Assembly: GCA_964598845.1 (NCBI GenBank)
Contig: CAZRDM010000024.1
Location: forward strand, 1-31,828
Length of the DNA: 31,828 bases
Reading direction: 5' to 3'
DNA from: FEN-987 sp964598845
GTDB taxonomy: Archaea; Thermoproteota; Bathyarchaeia; 40CM-2-53-6
In this document: piece by piece, positions 25,003-31,828 of the stretch
Layout: every line of letters begins with the position of its first letter
Position numbering within the stretch: the stretch's first letter is position 1
Position numbers and translations under genes: made by a program
Notes under the pieces: model-generated
Database searches by the model: none
What the model was told of the DNA's origin: nothing
What the model saw: only the letters and a program-made list of their open reading frames with translations

Positions 25003-27765
25003 TTGTCAGATCGACTTGATGATATTGAGCACTACATTCCAGAAGAGGCTGAGTCAAGTTGGAATACAGTCTGGTGGCGCAAATCAAGCACCCTACGGTG
25101 GATCAACTACATCCCTCTGCGCATTGTTGATAGGGACTTCGCGAAATGGCGCAGGTCTAGGATCTCGCCGAGGAAGTTCCGCAAGATACAACAAAGACTG
25201 GACAGACTCTATCCGCCAAACAAATTCTCAGCAGACAAGCTGATCGGGCGTGAAAGGGAATTCAACTTACTCCTCGATTCGTTTCGGCTGCATGTTTTGA
25301 AACATCCGATGCTAAGAAAATGGTTCGATAGGGATGAGCTACCCAAGGCAATTTGCCTGACTGGCGAGAGCGGTACGGGCAAGACTTTCCTCACAATGAT
25401 TTCACTTAAGCAGATGTTGCTCGAAGCGCACAGGAACGGTGTGCTGGTCTCACCGATAATAATCAAGGGATCCGATGTATTCTCCGAATACTATGGAAGG
25501 AGCACGAAACAGATAGGGCGACTTCTGGAAAGGGCTTCGTCAACTCCTTCTGTTGTGTACATTGACGAGTTCCAAAGTTTCGGCCGGAAGGTCAGAGGAG
25601 AAACTGGCACGGAACTCGAAGATACGCGCGTTCAGGATGAGATAAACCGCTGGTTGGATAAGATAGTTAGCAGTGACACAAGGACTCTTGTCATAGTGGC
25701 GACCAATTCTTACGAAAACACCCGCGAAGACATCCGGAGACGTCTTGCCCGCGTCGATTTAGATTCCGGTGTAACGACGGACATGCTCTTGGCCATCGTC
25801 AAGGACAGGCTAGCTAGTGAGCGATGGCATGGAATATCTCCCACGCAAATCCTAGAAGTTCTGGAACGAGAAGCAACGATGCGTCGTCACAGCTCAATTA
25901 CGCCAAACGATATCCTGAGCGTTTTCAGAGAGGTAAAACGCTCGAAAGAAGTCCCACTCTTGGAAACGATCAGGAGATCAATGCCAGGACCACTGTCGAA
26001 ATTGACTAAGCCAATCTACAAAGTCAGTCTGGAGGATTTCGCTCAGTCCGCTCGTTCGATGAAATTCTACGCCGAGAGGGAGAAGTCACGTGAGATCATG
26101 GACGCGGTCTACATCGTGACGCCTAAAGTCTCTAGGGACGATATAGGCGGCTTGAACGATGTCAAAGACAAAATACTAAATCATATTTCTCTGGCATTCA
26201 ATCGCAAGATGTCTGAGCTTGGTTACGCATCGAACTGCCGATTCTTGCTCTTCGGTCCCCCAGGTACAGGCAAGACGCTTCTTGCGCTGGTTGCAGCAGC
26301 CGAGAACAAGGTCGCTTTCATTAAGGTTAGAGGCGGAGAACTAATGAGCGGCGCCACTTACATTGGAGAGCCAGAGAAACGGGTCAAAGATCTCTTCGCG
26401 CTCGCGAGACAGCGGAGCCCCTGCATACTATTCTTGGACGAAGCTGATGCGATCTTTTGGGGGGCCGACCCGACTGGCAACAAGATACTTGCTCAGGTAA
26501 AGGCCGAACTGAGTGAAATCAAATCAGACGAAGGCATCGTGGTCATTGCCGCCTCAAACAAAGAACATCTAATAGATCAGGCAACTAGGGATCGATTTGA
26601 ACCAAATGTGTTCTGCATCCACCCTCCGTTGAATGACCGAGAATGGAACGAAGTCGTGGAGATACACTTACGTAAGTTCCGAAGGTTCCTTCACCCGGAA
26701 ATAGACGGCGCCAAAATCACCCGCCTATTCAGAATGCAAAGGGTATTGAGTCCTCGAGCTGCAGCTGAGACGATTTCAGAGGCGCATCGGCTGTGGGCCT
26801 CGGAGTTGAGTGCGCTTTACGAGTTGCGTTTGGCAAAGAGTTCGTCCGAGAGCTCTTCAGTAGGACGGCGTCACGAGGCGGATCTGCGCAGGCTGGAAGA
26901 TGTTCTTGAAATAAACCGATCTGAAGGACATCCGCTCACCGTCGAGTCAGTTGACGAAATCTGTTATCCGATTCGCATGTACCACTTTGAGAAGGCGATC
27001 CAGGCGCTCGAATCAACCCAAGAGAGACATCGAAGAGAACTCGAAGAAGCACTCATTCCAACCACGCCGACAGTTGGAGCCTCATTTGGGTTGTACGCTG
27101 CACAGGATGGTACAGGCGGCATAATAACCGTGCAATGCTCCGTAAGACCCCTAATTCCCGGAGAAAGACAAGTCTCGGTCACGGGAAATTCAACCTCAGC
27201 AATAATGGGTCAATCTGTGGTTTCCGATGAATCAGTCCTCCAAAGCGCAGAGAACGCAGGAGAAGCCATTAGATCTTGGCTTTGGCGCGTCTGCTGCTTA
27301 GATCTCAGCCGCTTACATATTCACTTCCAGATAAGGAGCATCTTGGAAGGTGGTCCAGGTCAAGGTGTTTCAGGACCAAGCGCTGGCTTGGCTATGCTTC
27401 TGTCCCTCCTCTCCGAGCTCTCAGGTCTTCCGGTCTCTCCATCAGTAGTAGCCACAGGAACAATTGGGGTGAAACTTGATATCGGCCCTGTTGGCGGATT
27501 AGGTGGATATGGGGCTCAGGCAGGGAAGATAGTCGGTATTCTGAAGTCGCGTCGAATTCGCGTCACAGATTTTGTCTTACCTGCCGCAAACTTTGAAAGT
27601 GCACCAGATGAGATGCGTATCTTGGCAGAGGAGGGAGTGAGAATTCATCCCGTCCGCGACACCCAAGACTGTCACAGAATAGTCTTTGGTGTAGAAGAGC
27701 AACCCATAATCAACAAAATAAGAGAAAGATTTGAGCTAGCCCTCAAGTCGGCTCTGACATCTTAG
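25003..27765 (+). CDS. Tandem AAA+ ATPase fused to a Lon-type protease domain
   Basis: This 920-residue predicted ATP-dependent protease combines a Trp-rich N-terminus (residues 1-70), two AAA+ modules and a C-terminal Lon peptidase. AAA1 has Walker A GESGTGKT (121-128), Walker B VVYIDE (184-189) and sensor Asn in VIVATN. AAA2 has GPPGTGKT (418-425), ILFLDEAD (475-482), sensor VIAASN and RDRFE in the arginine-finger region. The Lon domain (about 690-910) has the nucleophile Ser793 in GVSGPSAGLA. The catalytic Lys is less clear: GGLGGYGAQAGK puts Lys842 six residues later than in GGLKEK-type Lon. No membrane span is present, unlike archaeal LonB, but the preceding gene supplies one. The TTG at 25003 lies 2 nt after that gene. 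It converges on tfb with a 4-nt stop overlap. Confidence 0.85.
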   Translation: MSDRLDDIEHYIPEEAESSWNTVWWRKSSTLRWINYIPLRIVDRDFAKWRRSRISPRKFRKIQQRLDRLYPPNKFSADKLIGREREFNLLLDSFRLHVLKHPMLRKWFDRDELPKAICLTGESGTGKTFLTMISLKQMLLEAHRNGVLVSPIIIKGSDVFSEYYGRSTKQIGRLLERASSTPSVVYIDEFQSFGRKVRGETGTELEDTRVQDEINRWLDKIVSSDTRTLVIVATNSYENTREDIRRRLARVDLDSGVTTDMLLAIVKDRLASERWHGISPTQILEVLEREATMRRHSSITPNDILSVFREVKRSKEVPLLETIRRSMPGPLSKLTKPIYKVSLEDFAQSARSMKFYAEREKSREIMDAVYIVTPKVSRDDIGGLNDVKDKILNHISLAFNRKMSELGYASNCRFLLFGPPGTGKTLLALVAAAENKVAFIKVRGGELMSGATYIGEPEKRVKDLFALARQRSPCILFLDEADAIFWGADPTGNKILAQVKAELSEIKSDEGIVVIAASNKEHLIDQATRDRFEPNVFCIHPPLNDREWNEVVEIHLRKFRRFLHPEIDGAKITRLFRMQRVLSPRAAAETISEAHRLWASELSALYELRLAKSSSESSSVGRRHEADLRRLEDVLEINRSEGHPLTVESVDEICYPIRMYHFEKAIQALESTQERHRRELEEALIPTTPTVGASFGLYAAQDGTGGIITVQCSVRPLIPGERQVSVTGNSTSAIMGQSVVSDESVLQSAENAGEAIRSWLWRVCCLDLSRLHIHFQIRSILEGGPGQGVSGPSAGLAMLLSLLSELSGLPVSPSVVATGTIGVKLDIGPVGGLGGYGAQAGKIVGILKSRRIRVTDFVLPAANFESAPDEMRILAEEGVRIHPVRDTQDCHRIVFGVEEQPIINKIRERFELALKSALTS

Positions 27766-28694
27766 ATGTCGAGCTTGAGGGCTTCCTTAAGACCTTTGTA
27801 TCTGTTCCGGACAGTGACTTCAGTAACGTTGGCCACTTCAGCTATCTCTTTCTGGGTTTTCTTTTCGCCTTCCAAGACACACGCAACGTAGAGTGCTGCG
27901 GCCGCGAGTCCCATCGGGTCTTTGCCGGCCACGATGCCCTTTCTCTTTGCTTCGTTGATGATCTTGATGGCTCGTTGTTGGGTCGGCATCGATATCTGAA
28001 CCTTCGTCGCTATTTTCGAGATGCATTTAACCGGGTCTTCAACGGGCATCCGAAGGTCCAGTTCGCGCACAAGTAACCTGTAGCATCTTGCGACGTCTTT
28101 CTTTCGTATTCTGCTGGCTGCCGAAACATCTTTCAAGGTCCTCGGAGTTTCGGACACCCTGCATGCAGCGTATAGGGATGCAGCGGCAATCGCCGCTATG
28201 GATCGACCTCTAACCAAACCATTGTCTAGGGCTTTACGGTAGATCACTGCGGCTCGTTCTTTTATCGATGCAGGAATGTGGAGCATGTCGGTCAGCCGAT
28301 CTAGCTCTGCCATTGCCTGTGCGAGGTTCCTGTCAGCTGAGGAGTGGACTCTTGTTCGAATCTGCCATTTCCTCAGTCTCAGCATTTCGAGCCTAGTGGC
28401 CAGAGGAAGCTGGCGACCGTAAGCATCTCTATTAACCCGATCAATTACGGTCGAGAGGCCTTTATCGTGTATCGAGAAGGAAGTCGGGATACCCACCCTT
28501 CCACGTTCATCTTTCTCTTCCTTCGTAAACGCTCTCCACTCAGGTCCCTGATTGAGGGCATGCTCGCTGATCACCAAGCCGCAATTCTGACATATTATCT
28601 CGCCCTGGTCGTAATCCTCAACAAGATTCGAACTACCGCATTCGGGGCAGTGCGTAAGCTTTCCAATCTTCTTCGTTGCTGCGCTCGTGCTCAA
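27762..28694 (-). CDS. tfb: Transcription initiation factor TFB (TFIIB homologue)
   Basis: This 310-residue factor bridges TBP-DNA and RNA polymerase. Its N-terminal zinc ribbon uses Cys16, Cys19, Cys35 and Cys38 (HCPECGSS, ICQNCG). It is followed by the B-reader/B-linker segment (GPEWRAFTKEEKDERGRVG, SFSIHDKGL) and two cyclin repeats (about 110-200 and 210-305). The C-terminal helix-turn-helix EIAEVANVTEVTVRNRYKGL recognises the BRE. The length is normal. The start is TTG at 28694. The only good TATA box lies about 120 nt upstream, so the leader is unusually long for this window. Confidence 0.95.
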   Translation of the reverse strand: MSTSAATKKIGKLTHCPECGSSNLVEDYDQGEIICQNCGLVISEHALNQGPEWRAFTKEEKDERGRVGIPTSFSIHDKGLSTVIDRVNRDAYGRQLPLATRLEMLRLRKWQIRTRVHSSADRNLAQAMAELDRLTDMLHIPASIKERAAVIYRKALDNGLVRGRSIAAIAAASLYAACRVSETPRTLKDVSAASRIRKKDVARCYRLLVRELDLRMPVEDPVKCISKIATKVQISMPTQQRAIKIINEAKRKGIVAGKDPMGLAAAALYVACVLEGEKKTQKEIAEVANVTEVTVRNRYKGLKEALKLDI

Positions 28695-28812
28695 TTTCTA
28701 TCAACCTACTCCATGCTTTACGCTCGGACCCTCACTCCTCAAGTAGAACTACGGCGTTCTGCTGGGGAAACCAGTCATCCGGGCCGAAAGCTATAAGAAC
28801 CTGAAGGCGACT

Positions 28813-28822
28813 CTATTTAAGC
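28813..28822 (-). promoter_or_regulatory. TATA box of tfb
   Basis: On the minus strand GCTTAAATAG predicts transcription from about 28791, leaving roughly 97 nt of leader before the TTG at 28694. A weaker TTCTTATAG near 28787-28795 could start a shorter transcript. The rest of the 28695-28990 gap holds no gene that I can see. Confidence 0.5.
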
Positions 28823-28990
28823 CTTGCGTTGAATTTTAGCATTTCCCCAGCAAGAACCGAGATCTTCCTTCTTCTCTTGTGATTCGATGGCATTAGTGGA
28901 AGATAAAGCCTTTTGCGCCTAGATTTGACACCAAACGGTAAGATCAGGAGCGATTAGAGTCCTTCAGGGACTATGATTCGATGGACCCCC

Positions 28991-29269
28991 CTAGAGGACG
29001 GTTTCTTTTCGGAAGTAGATGGTTCCTGCCTCTCGGCGAACAAACCTCGAATACCGTGCACACTCAGAAACCAGCATGGGCTGCTGGTCGTCTGGAGAGG
29101 TAATTACCTCGATATTGAGCACTCGGCATTTATCTGGATCAGGGTCTCTTCCGAACAGTTGTCTGAAGTCTTCGAGAGTGAGTTCTGGGGCCAACGGATC
29201 TGTTGTGTTAATTACTACAGGGATTCTCCGTATCGGAACTCTGATCACCGATTCAACTGGCAAGTGGTT
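28991..29269 (-). CDS. Unknown protein, last gene of the actin operon
   Basis: This 92-residue soluble protein matches no family I recognise. The frame is open upstream to 29407, but the ATG at 29269 follows GGAAGAGACGGAG and overlaps the end of the upstream coding region by 17 nt, typical of translational coupling. It reads as a compact alpha/beta protein: SVIRVPIRRIPVVIN, an acidic helix LTLEDFRQLFGRDPDPDKC, and RVLNIEVITS, then a basic-aromatic end (ARYSRFVRREAGTIYFRK). No membrane span or metal motif is present. Its position suggests a role with the actin-like protein. Confidence 0.6.
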   Translation of the reverse strand, partial: NHLPVESVIRVPIRRIPVVINTTDPLAPELTLEDFRQLFGRDPDPDKCRVLNIEVITSPDDQQPMLVSECARYSRFVRREAGTIYFRKETVL

Positions 29270-29900
29270 CATCTCCGTCTCTTCCACGCCTAGAAAGAAC
29301 ATCAAGCCAGGGGTTGCTCTTGAAGAATGAGGGAAGGTTAACTCCGTTCCTGAGGAGGACTTGTTGCATAGGCGGTTCGGTTGTTTCCATGTGAGAACGT
29401 GAGACAAGGACGCGATTCTGTTGCAGAGTCTTCAATTGCTCCCGAAGTTCACTGATGTTGCGATCCATTTCCATGTACATCGACTTGATCGACGCTAGCT
29501 CGGAAAGAACTCGAGGGTCTGCACTGGTTGACATCAAAGGCGTGTCAAATGCTTGGAGGGCTTGAGGTCTGACCGTCTCATCGATTCGGCGCTCATCAAA
29601 TAAGACTAGACCGATACCGTAACACCGGAAGACTTCAGAGTCCATGAGTGTCCCAAGCAACGTCGGGGCTGCTAAGTATACCCGACTAAACGAATTTCTG
29701 AGGGAACTCAGTCTCATAATGCAGTGAATGATCTTCGTCCTGTCTGTGAGCGCCTCACTTGGAAGAATAACCACCTGAACTCTCTGGCCATCGAGCTCTA
29801 ATGATAATTCTTCCTGCTTCGCCTGATTCGTTTCGGTTTCACGCGCTCCCATGGCGAGGAAGTAGTGTAACAGCCGTTTCTCGATCGTTAAGCTAGCCAC
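29253..29900 (-). CDS. Coiled-coil protein encoded with the actin homologue
   Basis: This 215-residue protein is unassigned. Residues 1-110 look like a compact alpha/beta domain (EKRLLHYFLAMGA; LDGQRVQVVILPS; SRVYLAAPTLLG; YGIGLVLFDERRIDETV). The pattern recalls degenerate restriction-endonuclease-like folds, but no acidic/lysine catalytic triad is visible. A coiled coil covers about 130-165 (SELASIKSMYMEMDRNISEL...). A flexible linker leads to a C-terminal peptide, FFKSNPWLDVLSRRG (about 192-206). The GTG at 29900 overlaps the actin stop by 8 nt and the end overlaps the next gene by 17 nt. In known crenactin systems arcadin-2 is a coiled-coil protein whose C-terminal helix binds the filament. 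A similar role here is an inference from layout, not similarity. Confidence 0.65.
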   Translation of the reverse strand: MASLTIEKRLLHYFLAMGARETETNQAKQEELSLELDGQRVQVVILPSEALTDRTKIIHCIMRLSSLRNSFSRVYLAAPTLLGTLMDSEVFRCYGIGLVLFDERRIDETVRPQALQAFDTPLMSTSADPRVLSELASIKSMYMEMDRNISELREQLKTLQQNRVLVSRSHMETTEPPMQQVLLRNGVNLPSFFKSNPWLDVLSRRGRDGDEPLAS

Positions 29901-31167
29901 GAAGCTTCATCCATCCCTCAAGCCGCTGCCAATCCCATTCGTACTCATCGGGCACGGCGAAACCGTAGATTATGCAACCATGCCAGACTGAGAATTGTGG
30001 CGACTTCGTCATCTTGACTGAAACGTTCCTGATTCCCTTGTCGCGAAGAAGCATCTTGATTTTCGCGGGAGCATCAACTGCAATTCCCTCCAACCGTCCG
30101 GGAGGGGTCCAACTGAAGTTTCCTCCAGACAACAAGATTTCACTGTAAAGCATCGGTTGAAGTTCTACCGGGCATCTCTCGACAGAGGCGATGATGGCGT
30201 CGCCGAAGTCCAGCATTCCTTGGAATACCGCATCTCCCATCCTCACGTCCTTGGGTCTCGGCATGCCTCGGGCGAAATAGCTCTCGAAGATCTCATGATT
30301 TGGATTAAATACGTATTCGCCGATAAGGAATCGAGTCCACGAATCTTTCTCGAGCTCTATCTCGACGCGAGTTCGAGGGACCTTGTACCTTGCTCGAAAC
30401 TTTTTGGGCAGTTTTCTCGCTTCAGCCACAGCGGAATCGAGATCGGCGGGAACTAGTCCAATGGCTTCCTTGACGTTGCGCACGAGAGCTTCCTCGCGAG
30501 CTAGATCGCCGTACCCCGCGTCCTTCAGAATCTCAGAGGTTATGGCGTTGGCGTCGCCGCCTCCGCGGTTCAGTGCAACTTGAGCTGAGCGTATGGGGTA
30601 TTTAGAAATGGGGCAGACTTGGCTGTTACCGTGTCCAGACTCGATGACGACGCAGCTAGTCACGCCATGACCTATTGCAACGGCGAACGGTTGTGGAATG
30701 ACCGTAACGGCTCTGACAAAGCCTTCGTTGTTGTTTTGTTCGAAGATCTGTAGTAGTCGTTCGTACATATAGCGAGGAGATACCGATGATAGGGAGGTAA
30801 CGACATAGTAACCATTGAATCCGTTCGCGGATTGTGGCTTGAATGAGCTAAGGCCGAATTGGCAAAGGGCTCCAACTACTCTCCAAGCGTTTTCGTCTGC
30901 CTTGTCGATGATGCCGTTACGCATCGGGTAGACTAGACGAGCCGATAGATCCCCCGCTGATTGCAGGTACAGCGGCACTTCTTGACCGACAATGACGTCA
31001 GAGGTCGTTTGGAATGCTCGGTACATGACTGATTTCTTGTCTGGGAAGTAACCTCGATTGTTAACTACTCGCGGCGTTTCGCCACAAGCTATCGCTCCAA
31101 ACTTGAAGTCGCTCGTTCCAAAGTCCATTCCGAAGGTGTAGTGGCTTCTGTAACTGTCGAGAGCCAT
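29893..31167 (-). CDS. Crenactin-like archaeal actin homologue
   Basis: This 424-residue protein has the actin fold signatures: phosphate-1 loop MDFGTSDFKFG with Asp15 and Lys22 (same spacing as actin Asp11/Lys18), Gln159 in VIPQPF at the catalytic Gln position, and the adenosine motif LLSGGNFSWTPPG (346-358). Near the C-terminus, SPQFSVWHGCIIYG matches actin YSVWIGGSIL, a feature of crenactin and eukaryotic actins rather than ParM. The phosphate-2 loop is altered: VVIESGHGNS has Glu176 for actin Asp154 and His179 for Asp157. Filament formation with ATP is expected, but hydrolysis could differ. The ATG at 31167 overlaps the AbrB-like stop by one base, and the coiled-coil gene overlaps the 3' end. 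Likely roles are cell shape or an internal filament system. Confidence 0.85.
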   Translation of the reverse strand: MALDSYRSHYTFGMDFGTSDFKFGAIACGETPRVVNNRGYFPDKKSVMYRAFQTTSDVIVGQEVPLYLQSAGDLSARLVYPMRNGIIDKADENAWRVVGALCQFGLSSFKPQSANGFNGYYVVTSLSSVSPRYMYERLLQIFEQNNNEGFVRAVTVIPQPFAVAIGHGVTSCVVIESGHGNSQVCPISKYPIRSAQVALNRGGGDANAITSEILKDAGYGDLAREEALVRNVKEAIGLVPADLDSAVAEARKLPKKFRARYKVPRTRVEIELEKDSWTRFLIGEYVFNPNHEIFESYFARGMPRPKDVRMGDAVFQGMLDFGDAIIASVERCPVELQPMLYSEILLSGGNFSWTPPGRLEGIAVDAPAKIKMLLRDKGIRNVSVKMTKSPQFSVWHGCIIYGFAVPDEYEWDWQRLEGWMKLRG

Positions 31168-31358
31168 TATGCCCTTGCTCCTTCAACGACTAAGCGCTTT
31201 CCATCTATTCGAATGAGCACTTCTTGGTCGGGCCGAAATGGGAATGATGAGTCCTTCACGATGTCTGCGGGGATGTACAGAACGCCCGTCTTGCTTCGAT
31301 CGCCTCGCGTTGGCAGAATTATCTTGGCAAATCCTTCAAGCATCCGCCATTTCACCAT
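31167..31358 (-). CDS. AbrB/SpoVT-like DNA-binding protein
   Basis: This 63-residue protein has the swapped-hairpin AbrB pattern: RSKTGVLYIPADIVKDS, then RPDQEVLIRIDGKRLVVEG, equivalent to the KGQITIPKEVR ... GDKVEFEVxGGKVVL pattern. Such proteins bind DNA as dimers and often autoregulate their operon. The ATG at 31358 is chosen over the ATG at 31379 because the TATA box at 31394-31402 predicts transcription from about 31372. Its stop overlaps the actin ATG (TAATG). The inverted repeat at 31423-31473 is a candidate operator. The domain call rests on a short alignment. Confidence 0.65.
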   Translation of the reverse strand: MVKWRMLEGFAKIILPTRGDRSKTGVLYIPADIVKDSSFPFRPDQEVLIRIDGKRLVVEGARA

Positions 31359-31393
31359 GCAAAGAGCAATGCAAAACAACTGACGGACCTTCG

Positions 31394-31402
31394 CGATTTA
31401 AC
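31394..31402 (-). promoter_or_regulatory. TATA box of the actin operon
   Basis: The minus strand reads GTTAAATCG about 26 nt upstream of 31372, with the first in-frame ATG at 31358. It is the only promoter-like element between the hairpin and the operon. Confidence 0.5.
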
Positions 31403-31422
31403 GAAAACAGGGTTCACTCTCC

Positions 31423-31473
31423 TAGGTGAGCCGGGTGAAAGTGTAGGTTTCTATCACACCCGGAGCTCATCTA
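31423..31473. repeat. 51-nt imperfect inverted repeat upstream of the actin operon
   Basis: An extended stem is formed by TAGGTGAG (31423-31430) with CTCATCTA (31466-31473), CCGGGT (31431-31436) with ACCCGG (31458-31463), then GTG (31441-31443) with CAC (31455-31457), and TAG with CTA around a GTTT tetraloop. About 20 pairs form, with one G-T pair, a GAAA bulge on one side and small AG and T bulges on the other. It lies about 20 nt upstream of the operon TATA box. It could be an operator or, if transcribed, a structured RNA. Confidence 0.55.
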
Positions 31474-31561
31474 CTCGATCGGACCATGCCTGGCCAGCTA
31501 GTTTCCGCGCAGTCTTCGTTTGATCAGGTAGACGAGACTATGAAAGTCGACAGATATTCGG

Positions 31562-31569
31562 TTAAATAT
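31562..31569 (+). promoter_or_regulatory. TATA box at the right edge
   Basis: TTAAATAT, preceded by GG/GT, predicts plus-strand transcription from about 31592, 19 nt before an ATG at 31611. Confidence 0.4.
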
Positions 31570-31610
31570 GCCACGACGTATGGCATAGCCGTTACATGCG
31601 GAACAATTCG

Positions 31611-31762
31611 ATGCCTAAACAAGTCGAAAGCAAAGACGCATTGGCGGAACCTTACACACCTTCATCGACTGGAGAGAAGAGGAGACAGCTCAGATCCACG
31701 CCTTAAGTGAGGCTCTCAAAGAGTGGATTCGACGAGAAGCCCTGAGACCCAACATTGGCTAA
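31611..31762 (+). pseudogene. Possible small gene broken by one base
   Basis: From the ATG at 31611 the frame encodes MPKQVESKDALAEPYTP and soon drifts to a stop. One base added near 31660 would continue it as FIDWREEETAQIHALSEALK, then EWIRREALRPNIG, ending at TAA 31760-31762. The second part is strongly helical and coding-like. A TATA box at 31562-31569 supports transcription. A different 74-codon frame across the same DNA (from 31486) is less convincing. No family is recognised. The remaining DNA to 31828 holds only a short AGAGC/GCTCT hairpin. Confidence 0.3.
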
Positions 31763-31828
31763 CATGGATACTCTGAGGGAAAGAGCTATTTTCGGCTCTA
31801 TGCGAATGATACTTGCGTGATGAAAATG

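Noticed and set aside
25003..27765. Plain LonB annotation of the AAA protein
   Set aside because: Two complete AAA+ modules, no membrane span and a displaced lysine do not fit LonB.
28958..28972. AGTCC/GGACT hairpin after the last actin-operon gene, as a terminator
   Set aside because: Only 5 bp and no T-run on the minus strand, so too weak to call.
29893..31167. Bacterial plasmid ParM interpretation of the actin homologue
   Set aside because: The C-terminal SVWHG segment and Gln spacing match actin/crenactin better, and no plasmid partition or replication genes are nearby.

Overview
The window is archaeal. It encodes a TFIIB homologue, RNA polymerase subunit Rpo12, an aIF1/SUI1 initiation factor, a tRNA-splicing endonuclease, an archaeal/eukaryotic-type glycyl-tRNA synthetase, CofE of F420 biosynthesis, and an actin that looks eukaryote/crenactin-like rather than bacterial. 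TATA boxes of the TTTAAATA type precede many genes by archaeal distances, and TTG or GTG starts are common. Tat translocase, F420, membrane pyrophosphatases, sdhAB and a crenactin-like gene together suggest a TACK archaeon (for example a Nitrososphaeria/Caldarchaeia- or Bathyarchaeia-type lineage). No rRNA is present, so the lineage is an inference. I see no tRNA, rRNA, insertion sequence or CRISPR array.

Layout. At 0.1-7.2 kb cofE diverges from two tandem, K+-independent membrane pyrophosphatases, followed by a decayed remnant and a PLP aminotransferase. At 7.2-10 kb rpo12 converges on tatC and tatA, next to a UPF0104 flippase-like membrane protein. At 10-12.7 kb lie sdhA and sdhB without membrane-anchor genes. 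At 12.8-16.8 kb are a small zinc protein, a membrane-anchored beta-propeller fragment, glyS, a PhoU-like DUF47 gene and endA. At 17-21.2 kb are a membrane/zinc-ribbon protein, a metallo-beta-lactamase-fold hydrolase and a large secreted multidomain protein with a cytosolic zinc ribbon. At 21.6-24 kb are a TGS GTPase with an altered P-loop, a frameshifted RDD gene, aIF1 and a zinc-ribbon protein.

Two gene sets look like candidate undescribed systems. (1) 24.1-27.8 kb: a secreted/membrane protein directly followed by a 920-residue AAA-AAA-Lon fusion. This would be a membrane-coupled protease unlike canonical LonB, which has one AAA module and its own membrane anchor. (2) 31.4-29.0 kb, minus strand: a tightly overlapping operon of an AbrB-like regulator, a crenactin-like actin, a coiled-coil protein with a conserved-looking C-terminal peptide, and a 92-residue unknown. 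A 51-nt imperfect inverted repeat lies just upstream of its promoter. The gene order resembles the crenactin/arcadin arrangement, but no partner is recognisable by sequence alone.

Several genes (MBL hydrolase, Lon-partner membrane protein, RDD protein, a small right-edge gene) show what look like small indels near or inside coding sequence. These may be real gene decay or assembly indels; reads would decide. Start codons quoted for TTG/GTG genes rest on upstream TATA or Shine-Dalgarno signals where stated.
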